64,000 nt of DNA from Burkholderia sp. Ax-1724 (GTDB lineage Bacteria; Pseudomonadota; Gammaproteobacteria; Burkholderiales; Burkholderiaceae), in assembly GCF_011752995.1 (NCBI RefSeq), contig NZ_VWWL01000017.1, positions 1 through 64,000 of the forward strand, read 5' to 3'. Below the pieces are notes generated by a model. That model worked only from the letters and a program-made list of their open reading frames with translations. It did not search any database and was not told where the DNA came from. Position 1 is the first letter of the stretch. Each line of letters opens with the position of its first letter. Shown here in pieces: positions 53,591 to 61,550 of this stretch. The translations under genes and the position numbers were made by a program.

Positions 53591-54427
53591 TCAGGGCGTC
53601 AGGTAAGCGGTAAGGATGTAGTATGGCATGCCGTTATATTCCTTTCGTATCAAAAACATTTGAACCTTGCTCAAACTTACCATCTCCCCGGTCCTACGAA
53701 TAACCCCATACCCTACCTTCTTGCCCGCATCGCCAGTTAATTCCAGTCGAACAGAACCAGTATGAGTTCTCGCCCAAGTCGTGATACGGGCCGCGTTGGC
53801 TTGCATGATCCTGGAAATAGCCCACTCTGCCGTTTGCAAATCAGTAAACGGCGAAACGACCTGTCGCCTGGGTTCACGCACCAATCTCTCCCGCAACTGT
53901 GCCTCAGTGCGCCCTACGTGCTTCTCGAATGTATGTCCGCCAATCCGGCTACCCGGCTTTGCTTCGTGCTTCATCAATCTGATCCGGCCCATCGTGATCT
54001 CGGACGCACGCACGGCCTTGATCGATCCGGCTACACCTGCCGACACAGCGATATCAATCGATAACCCGATATTGTTCGCCATGTCGGGACTGACTTTCAC
54101 CGCTTCGGCCAGCTTTGCCGTGCCCCGCGATGTCAACGTAGCCGTATCCTGGCCTGTCCAGACCTGCCGCAAGCCAGCCGCTGCCGTATCCGAACCATGC
54201 ACGCCGAACGCGATACATCCTGCCTTGCTCGCCATGGTCGGTTCCGGCAGCACGCAGAGCGTCCCGGCTCCGACCATTTCCAGCACGCCACCGACGATCT
54301 GAAGACCGCCCCAGATCCGGTTGAACGACATTTCCGACTGACTGATCGACTGGCGAGCCAGTATCGCGGCCAACTGTGGCGAACTGAGCGCGATGCGCAC
54401 GCCGTCCGAATCCTGTTGATCCGACAT
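53591..54427 (-). CDS. Short toxin with C-terminal RNase A-like (CdiA-CT) domain
   Basis: From the ATG at 54427, preceded by an AGAGGAA ribosome binding site, the protein is 278 residues. The last about 115 residues match bacterial RNase A-like toxin domains of the CdiA-CT type: 'GGHTFEKHVGRTEAQLRERL', 'VSPFTDLQTAEWAISRIMQA' and a final 'YYILTAYLTP'. The residues recalled as catalytic in the Yersinia CdiA-CT (His, Arg 11 later, Thr-x-Tyr near the end) are present as His170, Arg181, Thr273 and Tyr275. The N-terminal half has hydrophobic helical stretches ('GGLQIVGGVLEMVGAGTLCV'), with no signal peptide and no large CdiA part. It is followed by a CdiI-like gene. It probably degrades RNA in rival cells; delivery is unknown. 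Confidence 0.8.
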   Translation of the reverse strand: MSDQQDSDGVRIALSSPQLAAILARQSISQSEMSFNRIWGGLQIVGGVLEMVGAGTLCVLPEPTMASKAGCIAFGVHGSDTAAAGLRQVWTGQDTATLTSRGTAKLAEAVKVSPDMANNIGLSIDIAVSAGVAGSIKAVRASEITMGRIRLMKHEAKPGSRIGGHTFEKHVGRTEAQLRERLVREPRRQVVSPFTDLQTAEWAISRIMQANAARITTWARTHTGSVRLELTGDAGKKVGYGVIRRTGEMVSLSKVQMFLIRKEYNGMPYYILTAYLTP

Positions 54428-54654
54428 TCCGAATTCCTCTGCAATTGTTTGGGCTACCAATCTGGCAACCGACCACAGGGGTAGGGAATGAGCGAAGGAT
54501 GATTTCTACTTCCAACGGACAACGAAACGTTAACAAGTGCTTCCTCTGAAGTGCACGCCGTGGTGCGTGTGAACAGAGGGGATAATGCTGATTCAATCCA
54601 GCAAAGCCGGCGTTTTGTGGTGCCGTCAGTCAGTGTGCAGATAGGCTTCGCTCA

Positions 54655-54780
54655 CGCCTTCATCATCGGGCGGAACTGTGCCGGCAAGTCAGTGCCGTGA
54701 TAGAGCGCTTCACTCTTATATGCAACCGTGTGCACGGTTGCCGGCTCTGCAAGATCAAGATCGCGCGCAGTACCTTGCTC
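54655..54780 (-). pseudogene. Possible integrase C-terminal remnant
   Basis: Reading the minus strand, one frame gives 'RDLDLAEPATVHTVAYKSEA' and 'LYHGTDLPAQFRPMMKA' followed by a stop. The layout 'SEALYxxxDLxxxxRPMM' resembles the C-terminal end of P4-like integrases and shares a stretch of DNA (CATCATCGGGCGG) with the remnant near 52330. The similarity is limited, so the call is tentative. Confidence 0.4.
54722..54741. repeat. Near-palindrome GCAACCGTG...CACGGTTGC
   Basis: A 20-base near-palindrome, imperfect only in the centre, of the kind used as protein binding sites. Its arms share ACCGT/ACGGT with the palindrome at 54810. Confidence 0.5.
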
Positions 54781-54809
54781 GCAGGCACAATCGCGAAACT
54801 AGCTCTTAA

Positions 54810-54823
54810 AACCGTATACGGTT
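54810..54823. repeat. Palindrome AACCGTATACGGTT
   Basis: A perfect 14-base palindrome. Its TATACGGTT half recurs in the operator-like site at 55575-55604. It may be a binding site of the nearby basic protein, which is inference. Confidence 0.5.
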
Positions 54824-55104
54824 GCCAACGCGCCCCGGCGTATCGCTAGCCGGGGCCGTCGATGTGCCGGGAGCAGGGCGCTTCCAGCAGCGGCAAATAC
54901 GCATGACGTACATGGCCGTATCTCGGCGGGAGTGAGTTCCTCGCCATCTTTCCGCAGTACTGCGGATGCGACTGAGCGGATGCATAAGTCACGTAACAGC
55001 CGAGCAGGTTCGGCACGAACGCGCGGGTTTTATCTTGTACAGAGCACCGCGCGCCGCATCAACTGCTTCAATCGACACCCACGTTAACCGCAATGGATGC
55101 GTTG

Positions 55105-55554
55105 TTACTCGCTCTGTGCCGGCCGTCCCGTCTTGACGGCATCAAGTGCCGAAATTGCGGCAAGCAGCCGTTTCGATGAAGCCGACTCGAGCAATTGCAA
55201 TCCCGCGCGCAGCAGTTCACTCTTCTTGACCGCGACGCCGGCATCGAGGCATTTCCGCTTGAGCAGGGCGATTCGCTCATAGTCGGCCTTGGGCATCGTG
55301 AAGCTGTCGCGAACGACCTTGTCTTTCTTCGCATGCCTGACTTTGCTCTTTCCGCCGGCGTCCTGAGCAGGCGCTGCGGCTGCGGAACGAGTCGGTGCGG
55401 CAGCGTTGCTTGCCTTGGATTTCTCGGCCTTGGTCTTGCTGGCGCGGACGGTTTTCGCGGGTGCGGCCGCTTCGGGTTGTTCCTTTGCCGCATCGGTCGA
55501 CTTAGGGAAATGAAACGTCTTCTTTGTAGATTTGCGTGCAGTGACTGTGGCCAT
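55105..55554 (-). CDS. Basic Lys/Ala-rich protein with probable ribbon-helix-helix-like C-terminus
   Basis: A 149-residue protein. The first 85 residues are low complexity and Lys/Ala/Ser-rich ('RKSTKKTFHFPKS', 'ASKTKAEKSKASNAAAPTRS'). The C-terminal part 'VRDSFTMPKADYERIALLKR' and 'VAVKKSELLRAGLQLLES' has the spacing of a strand plus two helices found in ribbon-helix-helix DNA-binding proteins. A perfect palindrome lies 21 bases before its ATG, the position of an autoregulatory operator. It may be a DNA-binding regulator or a nucleoid-type protein; I know no named match. Confidence 0.6.
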   Translation of the reverse strand: MATVTARKSTKKTFHFPKSTDAAKEQPEAAAPAKTVRASKTKAEKSKASNAAAPTRSAAAAPAQDAGGKSKVRHAKKDKVVRDSFTMPKADYERIALLKRKCLDAGVAVKKSELLRAGLQLLESASSKRLLAAISALDAVKTGRPAQSE

Positions 55555-55574
55555 ATTGGGCTCCTGGTTGAAAA

Positions 55575-55604
55575 CGATATAAACAGTATATACGGTTTAT
55601 ATCG
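55575..55604. promoter_or_regulatory. Palindromic operator-like site
   Basis: The 10-base arms CGATATAAAC and GTTTATATCG form a perfect inverted repeat with a 10-base centre that itself contains GTATATAC. It lies directly before the basic protein gene (minus). It probably overlaps its promoter. Confidence 0.6.
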
Positions 55605-55658
55605 GTCCGTTGCCAGATTCATGGTGTTTTACGCGCGCCGGCATGGCTGGCGCGTGGC

Positions 55659-55874
55659 TCAGCGTCTCAGCCGGTATCCGGCGTGTCTCTTGACGAATTC
55701 ATGGAAGTGGCGATTGCCGATCGCGCTCGCCCAGGCATTGACCCAGTCGGTTGCGATCGCTCTTTCTACTGCGGAATCCGCGCGCATGAGGCGAACGGTC
55801 GCGATGCGCAGGCGCAAGAGCGCGTATTCCTTCTTCGTACATTCCCTACGCGAAACGGACGTGTCTTCACGCAT
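55659..55874 (-). CDS. Hypothetical small protein
   Basis: A possible 71-residue arginine- and alanine-rich protein from the ATG at 55874: 'REDTSVSRRECTKKEYALLR' to 'NRHFHEFVKRHAGYRLRR'. A longer frame starts at 55964. No ribosome binding site is obvious and I do not recognise a family. It lies upstream of the basic protein gene on the same strand, with the palindromic site between them. Confidence 0.35.
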   Translation of the reverse strand: MREDTSVSRRECTKKEYALLRLRIATVRLMRADSAVERAIATDWVNAWASAIGNRHFHEFVKRHAGYRLRR

Positions 55875-55964
55875 CGCAGGCAAGCAAAAGATTCGAAAGA
55901 AATTCGGCGGCGTAGAACCGGGTTCGCACACATCGATCTTGTGAGCATAGTAGAGTGGCGACAT

Positions 55965-56279
55965 ACCTGTCCAGGTGGGGTTTTCGCGAAGCGCGGCGAC
56001 CGGTTGAATCCGCAGTCGGCTTCGGTCGTTCGATCACGAATGCGCGAGGCGCTAAACCAGGAGCACTGGCAGTCTTGAGACTGTCTCCGGTGTTGCCACG
56101 TTATCGCGCGATACGTCGAAGCGTGTCGTGTTCAACGCATGCCGGCCGTCGAGAAATGCAATGCCGAACTCGCATCCACCAGGCCGCGAATCATAAGGTA
56201 AGCGAAGAAACCGCTGGAAGCCCGAGCGCCAGTTCAGGCGCGAGCGCAAACCTCGAAAGACGTTGCACCGCGCAGCGGT
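55965..56279. other. Intergenic region, no gene recognised
   Basis: About 315 bases between the small hypothetical gene and exbD. Open frames exist on both strands but none has a family match; no terminator with a T run was seen for exbD. Confidence 0.4.
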
Positions 56280-56696
56280 CTAGCGTTTCGGCTCGGTAAC
56301 GAAGCCGATTCTGGTCAGGCCACCCGCATAAGCGGCGGACATCACCTGTGCCACGGATTCGTAGGCGGCCTTGCGATCCGCACTGAGATGCAGTTCCGGC
56401 AGCGGATTCCCGCGTGCGGCAGCGGCGATCTTCTCGCGCAGCGCAGCGGGTCCGACCGGCTGGCCGTTCCATAACACGGTGCCGTCGGCCTCGATCGATA
56501 CCTCGATCTGCGCCGCCTTCGTGTCTTCCTGGCGGCTGCTGGCGTGCGGCAGTTCGATGTTCACCGCGTGGCGTAGCGTGGGGATCGTCACCATGAAGAC
56601 GATCAGCAGCACCAGCATCACGTCGACGAGCGGCGTCATGTTGATGTCGGCCATCAGGCCGTCGTCTTCGTCGTCGGTAAAAGCGGCGAGTGCCAT
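56280..56696 (-). CDS. exbD: ExbD/TolR-family biopolymer transport protein
   Basis: ExbD is a proton-channel partner that energises TonB. The 138-residue protein has a cytoplasmic N-terminus, one membrane segment with the conserved Asp just inside it ('ADINMTPLVDVMLVLLIVFM', about residues 15-38) and a periplasmic domain ending 'TRIGFVTEPKR'. The Asp in 'PLVDVM' is the proton-path residue. It is the last gene of the minus-strand tonB-exbB-exbD operon, 18 bases after exbB. The family length is about 140 residues. Confidence 0.93.
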   Translation of the reverse strand: MALAAFTDDEDDGLMADINMTPLVDVMLVLLIVFMVTIPTLRHAVNIELPHASSRQEDTKAAQIEVSIEADGTVLWNGQPVGPAALREKIAAAARGNPLPELHLSADRKAAYESVAQVMSAAYAGGLTRIGFVTEPKR

Positions 56697-56714
56697 TTCC
56701 GTACCTGGCGGGGA

Positions 56715-57446
56715 TCAGTCGTTGACGGTGGCGAGCCGCAGGCCGGCGCCCTGTTCCGAGGCCGGCAGGCTCGGGTCGCTCACGCAGTACGCGTGAAGCC
56801 CATGCGCGAACCGCTTCAGCTTTCCGGCGAGCGCCTTGTTGGCGCGTGTCAGCGCGTTGTAACCCAGCACGGCGGGAATCGCGACAAAGAGGCCGAACGC
56901 CGTCATGATCAGCGCCTCGCCGACCGGGCCCGCGACCCGGTCGATCGACGACTCGCCCGCCATGCCGATCGCCAGCAGCGCGTGATAGATACCCCATACC
57001 GTACCGAGCAGCCCGACGAACGGCGCGGTACTGCCGACCGACGCGAGGATCGAGAGTCCGCTCTGCAGATGGGCGATGCTTTCGTCCATCGTGTCTTTCA
57101 GGCAGCGCGTGATCCAGTCCGACACGTCCACGCGCTCGCGCTGAAGCGGCTGCATCCGGCGATGATGCTCGGCCGCTTCCTTGCCCGCTAGTGCGAGCGC
57201 GAGAAACGGATTGGCGCGCAGCATTGCCGCACGGTTTTCCGCCGGCTTCGCGCTGTCAGTAAAGGCATCCAGATGTCGGGTGGCCTGTTCGACGCTGCGG
57301 GCCAGCCGCTTGAGCCGGATCACGTTCCAGCCTTTGACGATCATCACGCTCCATGAGAGCACGGACATGACCAGCAGTGCGAGCGCGATGCCGCGCGTCA
57401 CGAAATCGCCGGCTGTCAGGAAGTGCGCAATACCGTAGTTCTGCAT
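56715..57446 (-). CDS. exbB: ExbB/TolQ-family proton channel protein
   Basis: ExbB forms the pentameric channel that uses the proton gradient to drive TonB. The 243-residue protein has three membrane segments: one near residues 16-38 ('TRGIALALLVMSVLSWSVMI') and two in the C-terminal half ('ILASVGSTAPFVGLLGTVWG' and 'EALIMTAFGLFVAIPAVLGY'), the usual ExbB topology. It starts 26 bases after the tonB stop. Together with tonB and exbD it powers outer membrane receptors, probably for siderophores or phosphorus-containing ligands; the receptor is not in this window. Confidence 0.93.
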   Translation of the reverse strand: MQNYGIAHFLTAGDFVTRGIALALLVMSVLSWSVMIVKGWNVIRLKRLARSVEQATRHLDAFTDSAKPAENRAAMLRANPFLALALAGKEAAEHHRRMQPLQRERVDVSDWITRCLKDTMDESIAHLQSGLSILASVGSTAPFVGLLGTVWGIYHALLAIGMAGESSIDRVAGPVGEALIMTAFGLFVAIPAVLGYNALTRANKALAGKLKRFAHGLHAYCVSDPSLPASEQGAGLRLATVND

Positions 57447-57472
57447 AATAGATTCCTCGTTGAATATCCGCG

Positions 57473-58309
57473 CTAGTCGTTCAGCGCGAATACGAAAGGA
57501 ACGGACGTCGGCACACGGCGCGGCGTGCCGTTCTCGAGATAGGGCCGGCAGCTGCTGTCGCGCACGGCGGCCAGCGCCGCTTCGTCGAGACGGCTGTGTC
57601 CGCTGCTGCTTTTCAGTTCCACGGACTCAGGCTGGCCCGTCAAGCCCACGATGAACTTCACCGTCACGGAGCCCGATTCGCCGCGTTTGCGCGACAGTTC
57701 CGGGTAGGGCGGCTGGGCAATGCCGCAGTGCAGATGCGAGATATCCTGCGGGGCATCGAGGGCCATCGTGGGGCGGCCCGGGCTCGCGTCGGGCGGCGAA
57801 GAGGGCGGCGCCGGCGGGGCGGATGCCGCGGCGGCTGGGGTCGCGGCTGGCGATGGCGTGGCCGCGGCCGCTGTCGTCGCAGCGGGCTCGGCCGCGGCAA
57901 GCCTGCCTGGTGAGGGTGTCACGGGTTCATGCGTCGGCGTTGCCGGATGATTCGTTTTACTGATGGTTCTCGGGGTTATGGGCGGTGCCTTGGGCTTCGC
58001 CGTCTCGACGGGAACCGCACGCTGCGGGGGCGAGGCAGGGTGCGAAACAGGGGGCGACTGCACGACCGCGGACGCGGTCATCGGCGCGGGCGGCAACAGT
58101 TCGGCGGTGATCGTGCGCGGCTCAGCCAACAACGGCATGGGTTCGTCGCGATGGTTCAGCACTGCCGCGAGCAGCACCACATGAATGCCGACAGCCACGA
58201 CGACGGCGCTCGTTGCCCGGACGTTCAGCCGCCCGGGCAATGCCGGTGCGCGGACCGAATAAAGGGGATGCGAAATCTGCATGCTGTGGACCCGATTCAG
58301 GCGATTCAT
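57473..58309 (-). CDS. tonB: TonB energy transducer
   Basis: A 278-residue TonB-family protein (or 269 from the Met at 58282). It has an N-terminal membrane anchor ('ATSAVVVAVGIHVVLLAAVL', about residues 33-52), a long proline/alanine-rich periplasmic spacer and a C-terminal TonB domain from about residue 195 ('QPPYPELSRKRGESGSVTVK' and 'VELKSSSGHSRLDEAALAAV'). It ends 'VPFVFALND'. It heads the tonB-exbB-exbD operon and lies about 265 bases from the phosphoesterase gene upstream. A ferric-uptake (Fur) box was not identified by eye. Confidence 0.93.
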   Translation of the reverse strand: MNRLNRVHSMQISHPLYSVRAPALPGRLNVRATSAVVVAVGIHVVLLAAVLNHRDEPMPLLAEPRTITAELLPPAPMTASAVVQSPPVSHPASPPQRAVPVETAKPKAPPITPRTISKTNHPATPTHEPVTPSPGRLAAAEPAATTAAAATPSPAATPAAAASAPPAPPSSPPDASPGRPTMALDAPQDISHLHCGIAQPPYPELSRKRGESGSVTVKFIVGLTGQPESVELKSSSGHSRLDEAALAAVRDSSCRPYLENGTPRRVPTSVPFVFALND

Positions 58310-58574
58310 TCAGACGAACCTTCGCCCCGGCAATCCGGTGCGAACCTAGGCACATCGCTTGACGCAAATTCAAGGTACTCAGGATCAGGAACAGCAGGAA
58401 GCGGGCATCGGTCATCGCCATGCGCCTATCGGCATGCCGGCTCGTGGCGAGGCGCCGATGGCAGCGGGCGGCAGTCCCGAAAGACCGCCGCCCGCCGCTA
58501 CCCGTTACCGCGTACCCGGCGCGTCGGGGTCATGCAACCCGTCTGCGCCAGGGGCGAACGACAGCGCGACCGAC

Positions 58575-61550
58575 TTAATCGTCGTCGTCGTCCGAGGCGG
58601 CGACCGTCTTCGTACCGTCCGCCGCGACCTTCGAATAGATCGAATGCGGCGTCGGATACGGCTTGTCACCCATCACACCCTTCCACAGCACCTGGTTGAA
58701 CAGCGCCGGCGGAATCAGGTCTTCCTTGGAGAAGTCGAAGTCCTTCGTTGCGTTCGCCCAGTAGGTCGCGCCGTGCAGCGGATGAATGTCCGGACCCTGC
58801 GCGTACTGGTTGCCGTCGTTACCGCCCGACGTCGGACCGGTGGCCACGTTACCCACGTTCGTGCCCTTCAGGATCGTCGAGGCAACGGCCGTGTAGGTCC
58901 ACGAACCATTCGAGTGCGTGTCGAAGAGGTCGGCCATCGGCTTCGCGTAGGCCGTGTTCAGGTCGATGTGCTGGGTGCCCAGTACATCTTCCATCGTACG
59001 GACGGCGCTAACCTGGCTGTACGGCGTGCTGACGATCGCCTGCTTCTTCACATACGCGCCGACGACATACGCCGGAGCGCGGTGCGAGTCGACGTGATCG
59101 GAGCCGGCCTGCGAGTCGTCCTCGACCACTACGATCAGCGTATTTTTCGCGTACGGGCTGTTCGCGACCGTTTCGACCAGCTTGCCGACGGCGAAGTCGT
59201 TATCGGCTTCTTCCTGCTCGGCCGAGGCCATCTGACCCACGTTCTGCGCATAGTTGCCGGTGTGGTCGGAGCCCATGCGGACGAATTCAAACGACGGGAG
59301 ATTGCCGTTCGCCACGTACTGCTGGAACTCGCGGTTCCATTCGAGCTCGCGGAAGGTGTCCGGATAGGACTGGTCGAAGCCGCGATAGTACGGGTCCGTC
59401 AGATTGACGAGCGTCGGCTTGACCGGGTGAACCTGAATGATGTTGGAGGCGAACGGCGTGAGCAGCGGGCTCGCGATCGTGCCGATCGAGCCCGTGTTGT
59501 TGACCATGCCGCCGTAGTCGCGCACCGAGCCGCCGGCTTGCAGCACCGCATCGTAGATGTTGGCCTTCTGGTAGCCGAACGGCGCATCCGGCACCGAGAT
59601 GTCGGCGATACCCGGCAGCACGTTGGCCGTGCCACCCGGCAGCGACGACGTTCCCGTCGTGAAGCTGCCGCCCGTGCCGGCATCGCGCAAGGCGGTCGTC
59701 GCGAGGCCGACCGGCACGCCGCGGTTGCTGCCTTCCGATTCGTACGACATGCCGCGCGTGACGCCCGCATAGTTTTCCTGCTGCGAGACTTCTTCGGTCG
59801 GCGTGACGTGCGCGTGCTGGACCCACGACCAGCCGTCCATCGAGCCGTCGCCCGGATCGGTGAAGTTGTCGATCGTGACGAAGTTGCTGGCGATGTTGTG
59901 GAAGTTCGGCGTCGTGGCCTTGCCGTACATCGTGAGCGTCGGATCGCCGTTCGAGCCGTTGCCGAGGTCGCCGAGGATCTGGTCGAACGTGCGGTTTTCC
60001 TTGACGATATAGATCACATGCTTGATGTGATCGTGCATGAACTGCATCGTCTGACGATCGCTTTGCGACTCTTTCACCGAGTAGTGGTTGTTTTCTTCCA
60101 CCTGGTTCGTGAGGCGCTCGAGCACTTCGCCGCGCGGAACCGGTGCGCTGACGAGGCTGCTCTGCTCCAGGCCGAACTGGTACTGGGCCGTGGCGCCGCC
60201 CGGCGTGTAGAGCGGGTTCGGGCCAGTGTTCGACTTGCCGTTGATGATGTACATCTGCGAGCCGTCGGCGCTCAGCGTGATGTCCTTCGGCGCATAGGCG
60301 GTCGGGATCAGGCCGGCGACGTGGTAGCCGTTCTGGCCGTCGAGGTCGATCACGGCGATCGAATTATCGCCGTTGTTGACCGCGTACAGCGTCTTGCCGT
60401 CCTTCGACACGGTCACGTTGACCGTATCGCGGCCGCTGTACTTCTTGCTGTTGCCATGGCCGTGGCCTTGATCGTTGTCGTTGCCCCAGCCGTGGCCGTG
60501 ATCGTTGTCATGGCCGTGATCGTTGCCGTGACCATGATCGTGATCGTCGTCGTCCTGATCGTCGCCGGACAGGCTGGCGATGTCGATCGTCTTCTGGACC
60601 TTGCGGCTGGACGTATCGATGACCGCCACCTGGTCGGCATTCGACACGGCGACGTAGAGCTTCGATTGATCCGGCGAGAGCGTCATGCCGTAGGCATTGC
60701 CTTGCAGGGGAATGCGCGTGATGAATTGCGGCGCGGCCGGGTTCGACAGGTTCAGCACCACGACTTCACGGTCGCGCACCGACGAAACGAACGCGGTGCC
60801 GTCCGACTTCAGCGAGACGGCCCACGGGTATTCGCCGCCGGCGACGCCTTGCGCGCCCGACGTGTTGAACGGACGCAGGTCGTATTCCGACGTGACCGTG
60901 TTCGACGTCGTGTCGATGAGGGTGATCGAGTCGTTGTAGTTGTTGGCCACGACCAGCGTTCTGCCGTCGGCCGACACGGCGAGACCGCCGGCGTTCGGCT
61001 TCACGCCCGAACCGATACCCGTGGTGTGATTCAGCGCGATGGCCGCGGTCTGCGACCATTGGGCCGACGGCGCCGCCGAAGCGCGACCGTACACGTAGAC
61101 CTTGTCGTCGGCGCCGCCGGTGCCGTACAGGGTCTGGTTGCCGTTCCACGCGAGGCCATCGAACGCATTGTTCTGATGAATGGCTTGCACGAGTTGCGGG
61201 TTGGCCTTGTTGGCGCCCGACACATCGTAGATGAAGATGTACTGGGTCGAATCGGCCTTGTCGAGCGTGTTGTTGTTGGTACCCGTGTAGACGGTGTTGT
61301 AGCCGGCGGTGATGACCGCGAGCGTATTACCGTCCGGGCTGAGCTGCGACTTGATGGCACCGCTGACCACCTGGGTCGGCTTGGCCGACAGCTGCGGATT
61401 CAGCAGTTGTTGCGCGGCACCCGGGATGGCCATCGGGGAAATGAACTGGCCGGTGGGCAGAAGCGCCATGTTGCTCTGCGGAGTCGCGAAGGCCACGCAG
61501 CTGGTTAATAGGCTTAAAGCAATGCCGGACTGAACGAGCTTTCGATTCAT
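58575..61550 (-). CDS. Exported YncE-type beta-propeller / phosphoesterase (alkaline phosphatase family) protein
   Basis: A 991-residue bifunctional-looking protein. The signal peptide is 'LVQSGIALSLLTSCVAFA' near residues 5-22. A YncE-like beta-propeller follows ('VNVTVSKDGKTLYAVNNGDN', 'YGMTLSPDQSKLYVAVSNAD'). An insertion rich in Asp, His and Gly lies at about residues 327-375. The C-terminal phosphoesterase domain starts near 510 ('IVKENRTFDQILGDLGNG') and contains 'EDDSQAGSDHVDSHRAPAYV' near 807, with likely metal ligands. It is probably secreted to the periplasm and cleaves phosphate esters. It is followed by the tonB operon. Confidence 0.88.
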   Translation of the reverse strand: MNRKLVQSGIALSLLTSCVAFATPQSNMALLPTGQFISPMAIPGAAQQLLNPQLSAKPTQVVSGAIKSQLSPDGNTLAVITAGYNTVYTGTNNNTLDKADSTQYIFIYDVSGANKANPQLVQAIHQNNAFDGLAWNGNQTLYGTGGADDKVYVYGRASAAPSAQWSQTAAIALNHTTGIGSGVKPNAGGLAVSADGRTLVVANNYNDSITLIDTTSNTVTSEYDLRPFNTSGAQGVAGGEYPWAVSLKSDGTAFVSSVRDREVVVLNLSNPAAPQFITRIPLQGNAYGMTLSPDQSKLYVAVSNADQVAVIDTSSRKVQKTIDIASLSGDDQDDDDHDHGHGNDHGHDNDHGHGWGNDNDQGHGHGNSKKYSGRDTVNVTVSKDGKTLYAVNNGDNSIAVIDLDGQNGYHVAGLIPTAYAPKDITLSADGSQMYIINGKSNTGPNPLYTPGGATAQYQFGLEQSSLVSAPVPRGEVLERLTNQVEENNHYSVKESQSDRQTMQFMHDHIKHVIYIVKENRTFDQILGDLGNGSNGDPTLTMYGKATTPNFHNIASNFVTIDNFTDPGDGSMDGWSWVQHAHVTPTEEVSQQENYAGVTRGMSYESEGSNRGVPVGLATTALRDAGTGGSFTTGTSSLPGGTANVLPGIADISVPDAPFGYQKANIYDAVLQAGGSVRDYGGMVNNTGSIGTIASPLLTPFASNIIQVHPVKPTLVNLTDPYYRGFDQSYPDTFRELEWNREFQQYVANGNLPSFEFVRMGSDHTGNYAQNVGQMASAEQEEADNDFAVGKLVETVANSPYAKNTLIVVVEDDSQAGSDHVDSHRAPAYVVGAYVKKQAIVSTPYSQVSAVRTMEDVLGTQHIDLNTAYAKPMADLFDTHSNGSWTYTAVASTILKGTNVGNVATGPTSGGNDGNQYAQGPDIHPLHGATYWANATKDFDFSKEDLIPPALFNQVLWKGVMGDKPYPTPHSIYSKVAADGTKTVAASDDDDD
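60440..60560. repeat. Tandem imperfect repeat encoding the Asp/His/Gly-rich insertion
   Basis: Imperfect copies of an about 18-base unit like TGGCCGTGATCGTTGTCA encode, on the minus strand, repeated 'DHGHGNDHGHDN'-type units within the phosphoesterase gene. Confidence 0.8.

Larger units (their letters stand above)
54428..55104. other. Region of mobile-element debris and palindromes
   Basis: About 680 bases without an intact gene. It holds a probable integrase C-terminus on the minus strand (54655-54780) and two palindromes: a near-palindrome GCAACCGTG...CACGGTTGC (54722-54741) and the perfect AACCGTATACGGTT (54810-54823). The rest is unassigned. Confidence 0.5.

Noticed and set aside
45529..55104. 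A clear far attachment-site repeat of the tRNA-Ser 3' end
   Set aside because: I looked for a direct repeat of the tRNA 3' end downstream and did not find one by eye, so the far boundary of the island is left undefined.
60440..60560. Regular repeats that might be a CRISPR array
   Set aside because: The units are coding, contiguous and without spacers; they encode an Asp/His/Gly-rich insertion.
58359..61508. 1049-residue plus-strand frame opposite the phosphoesterase gene
   Set aside because: It is antisense to a gene with a clear signal peptide and domains; the composition is typical of shadow frames in GC-rich DNA.
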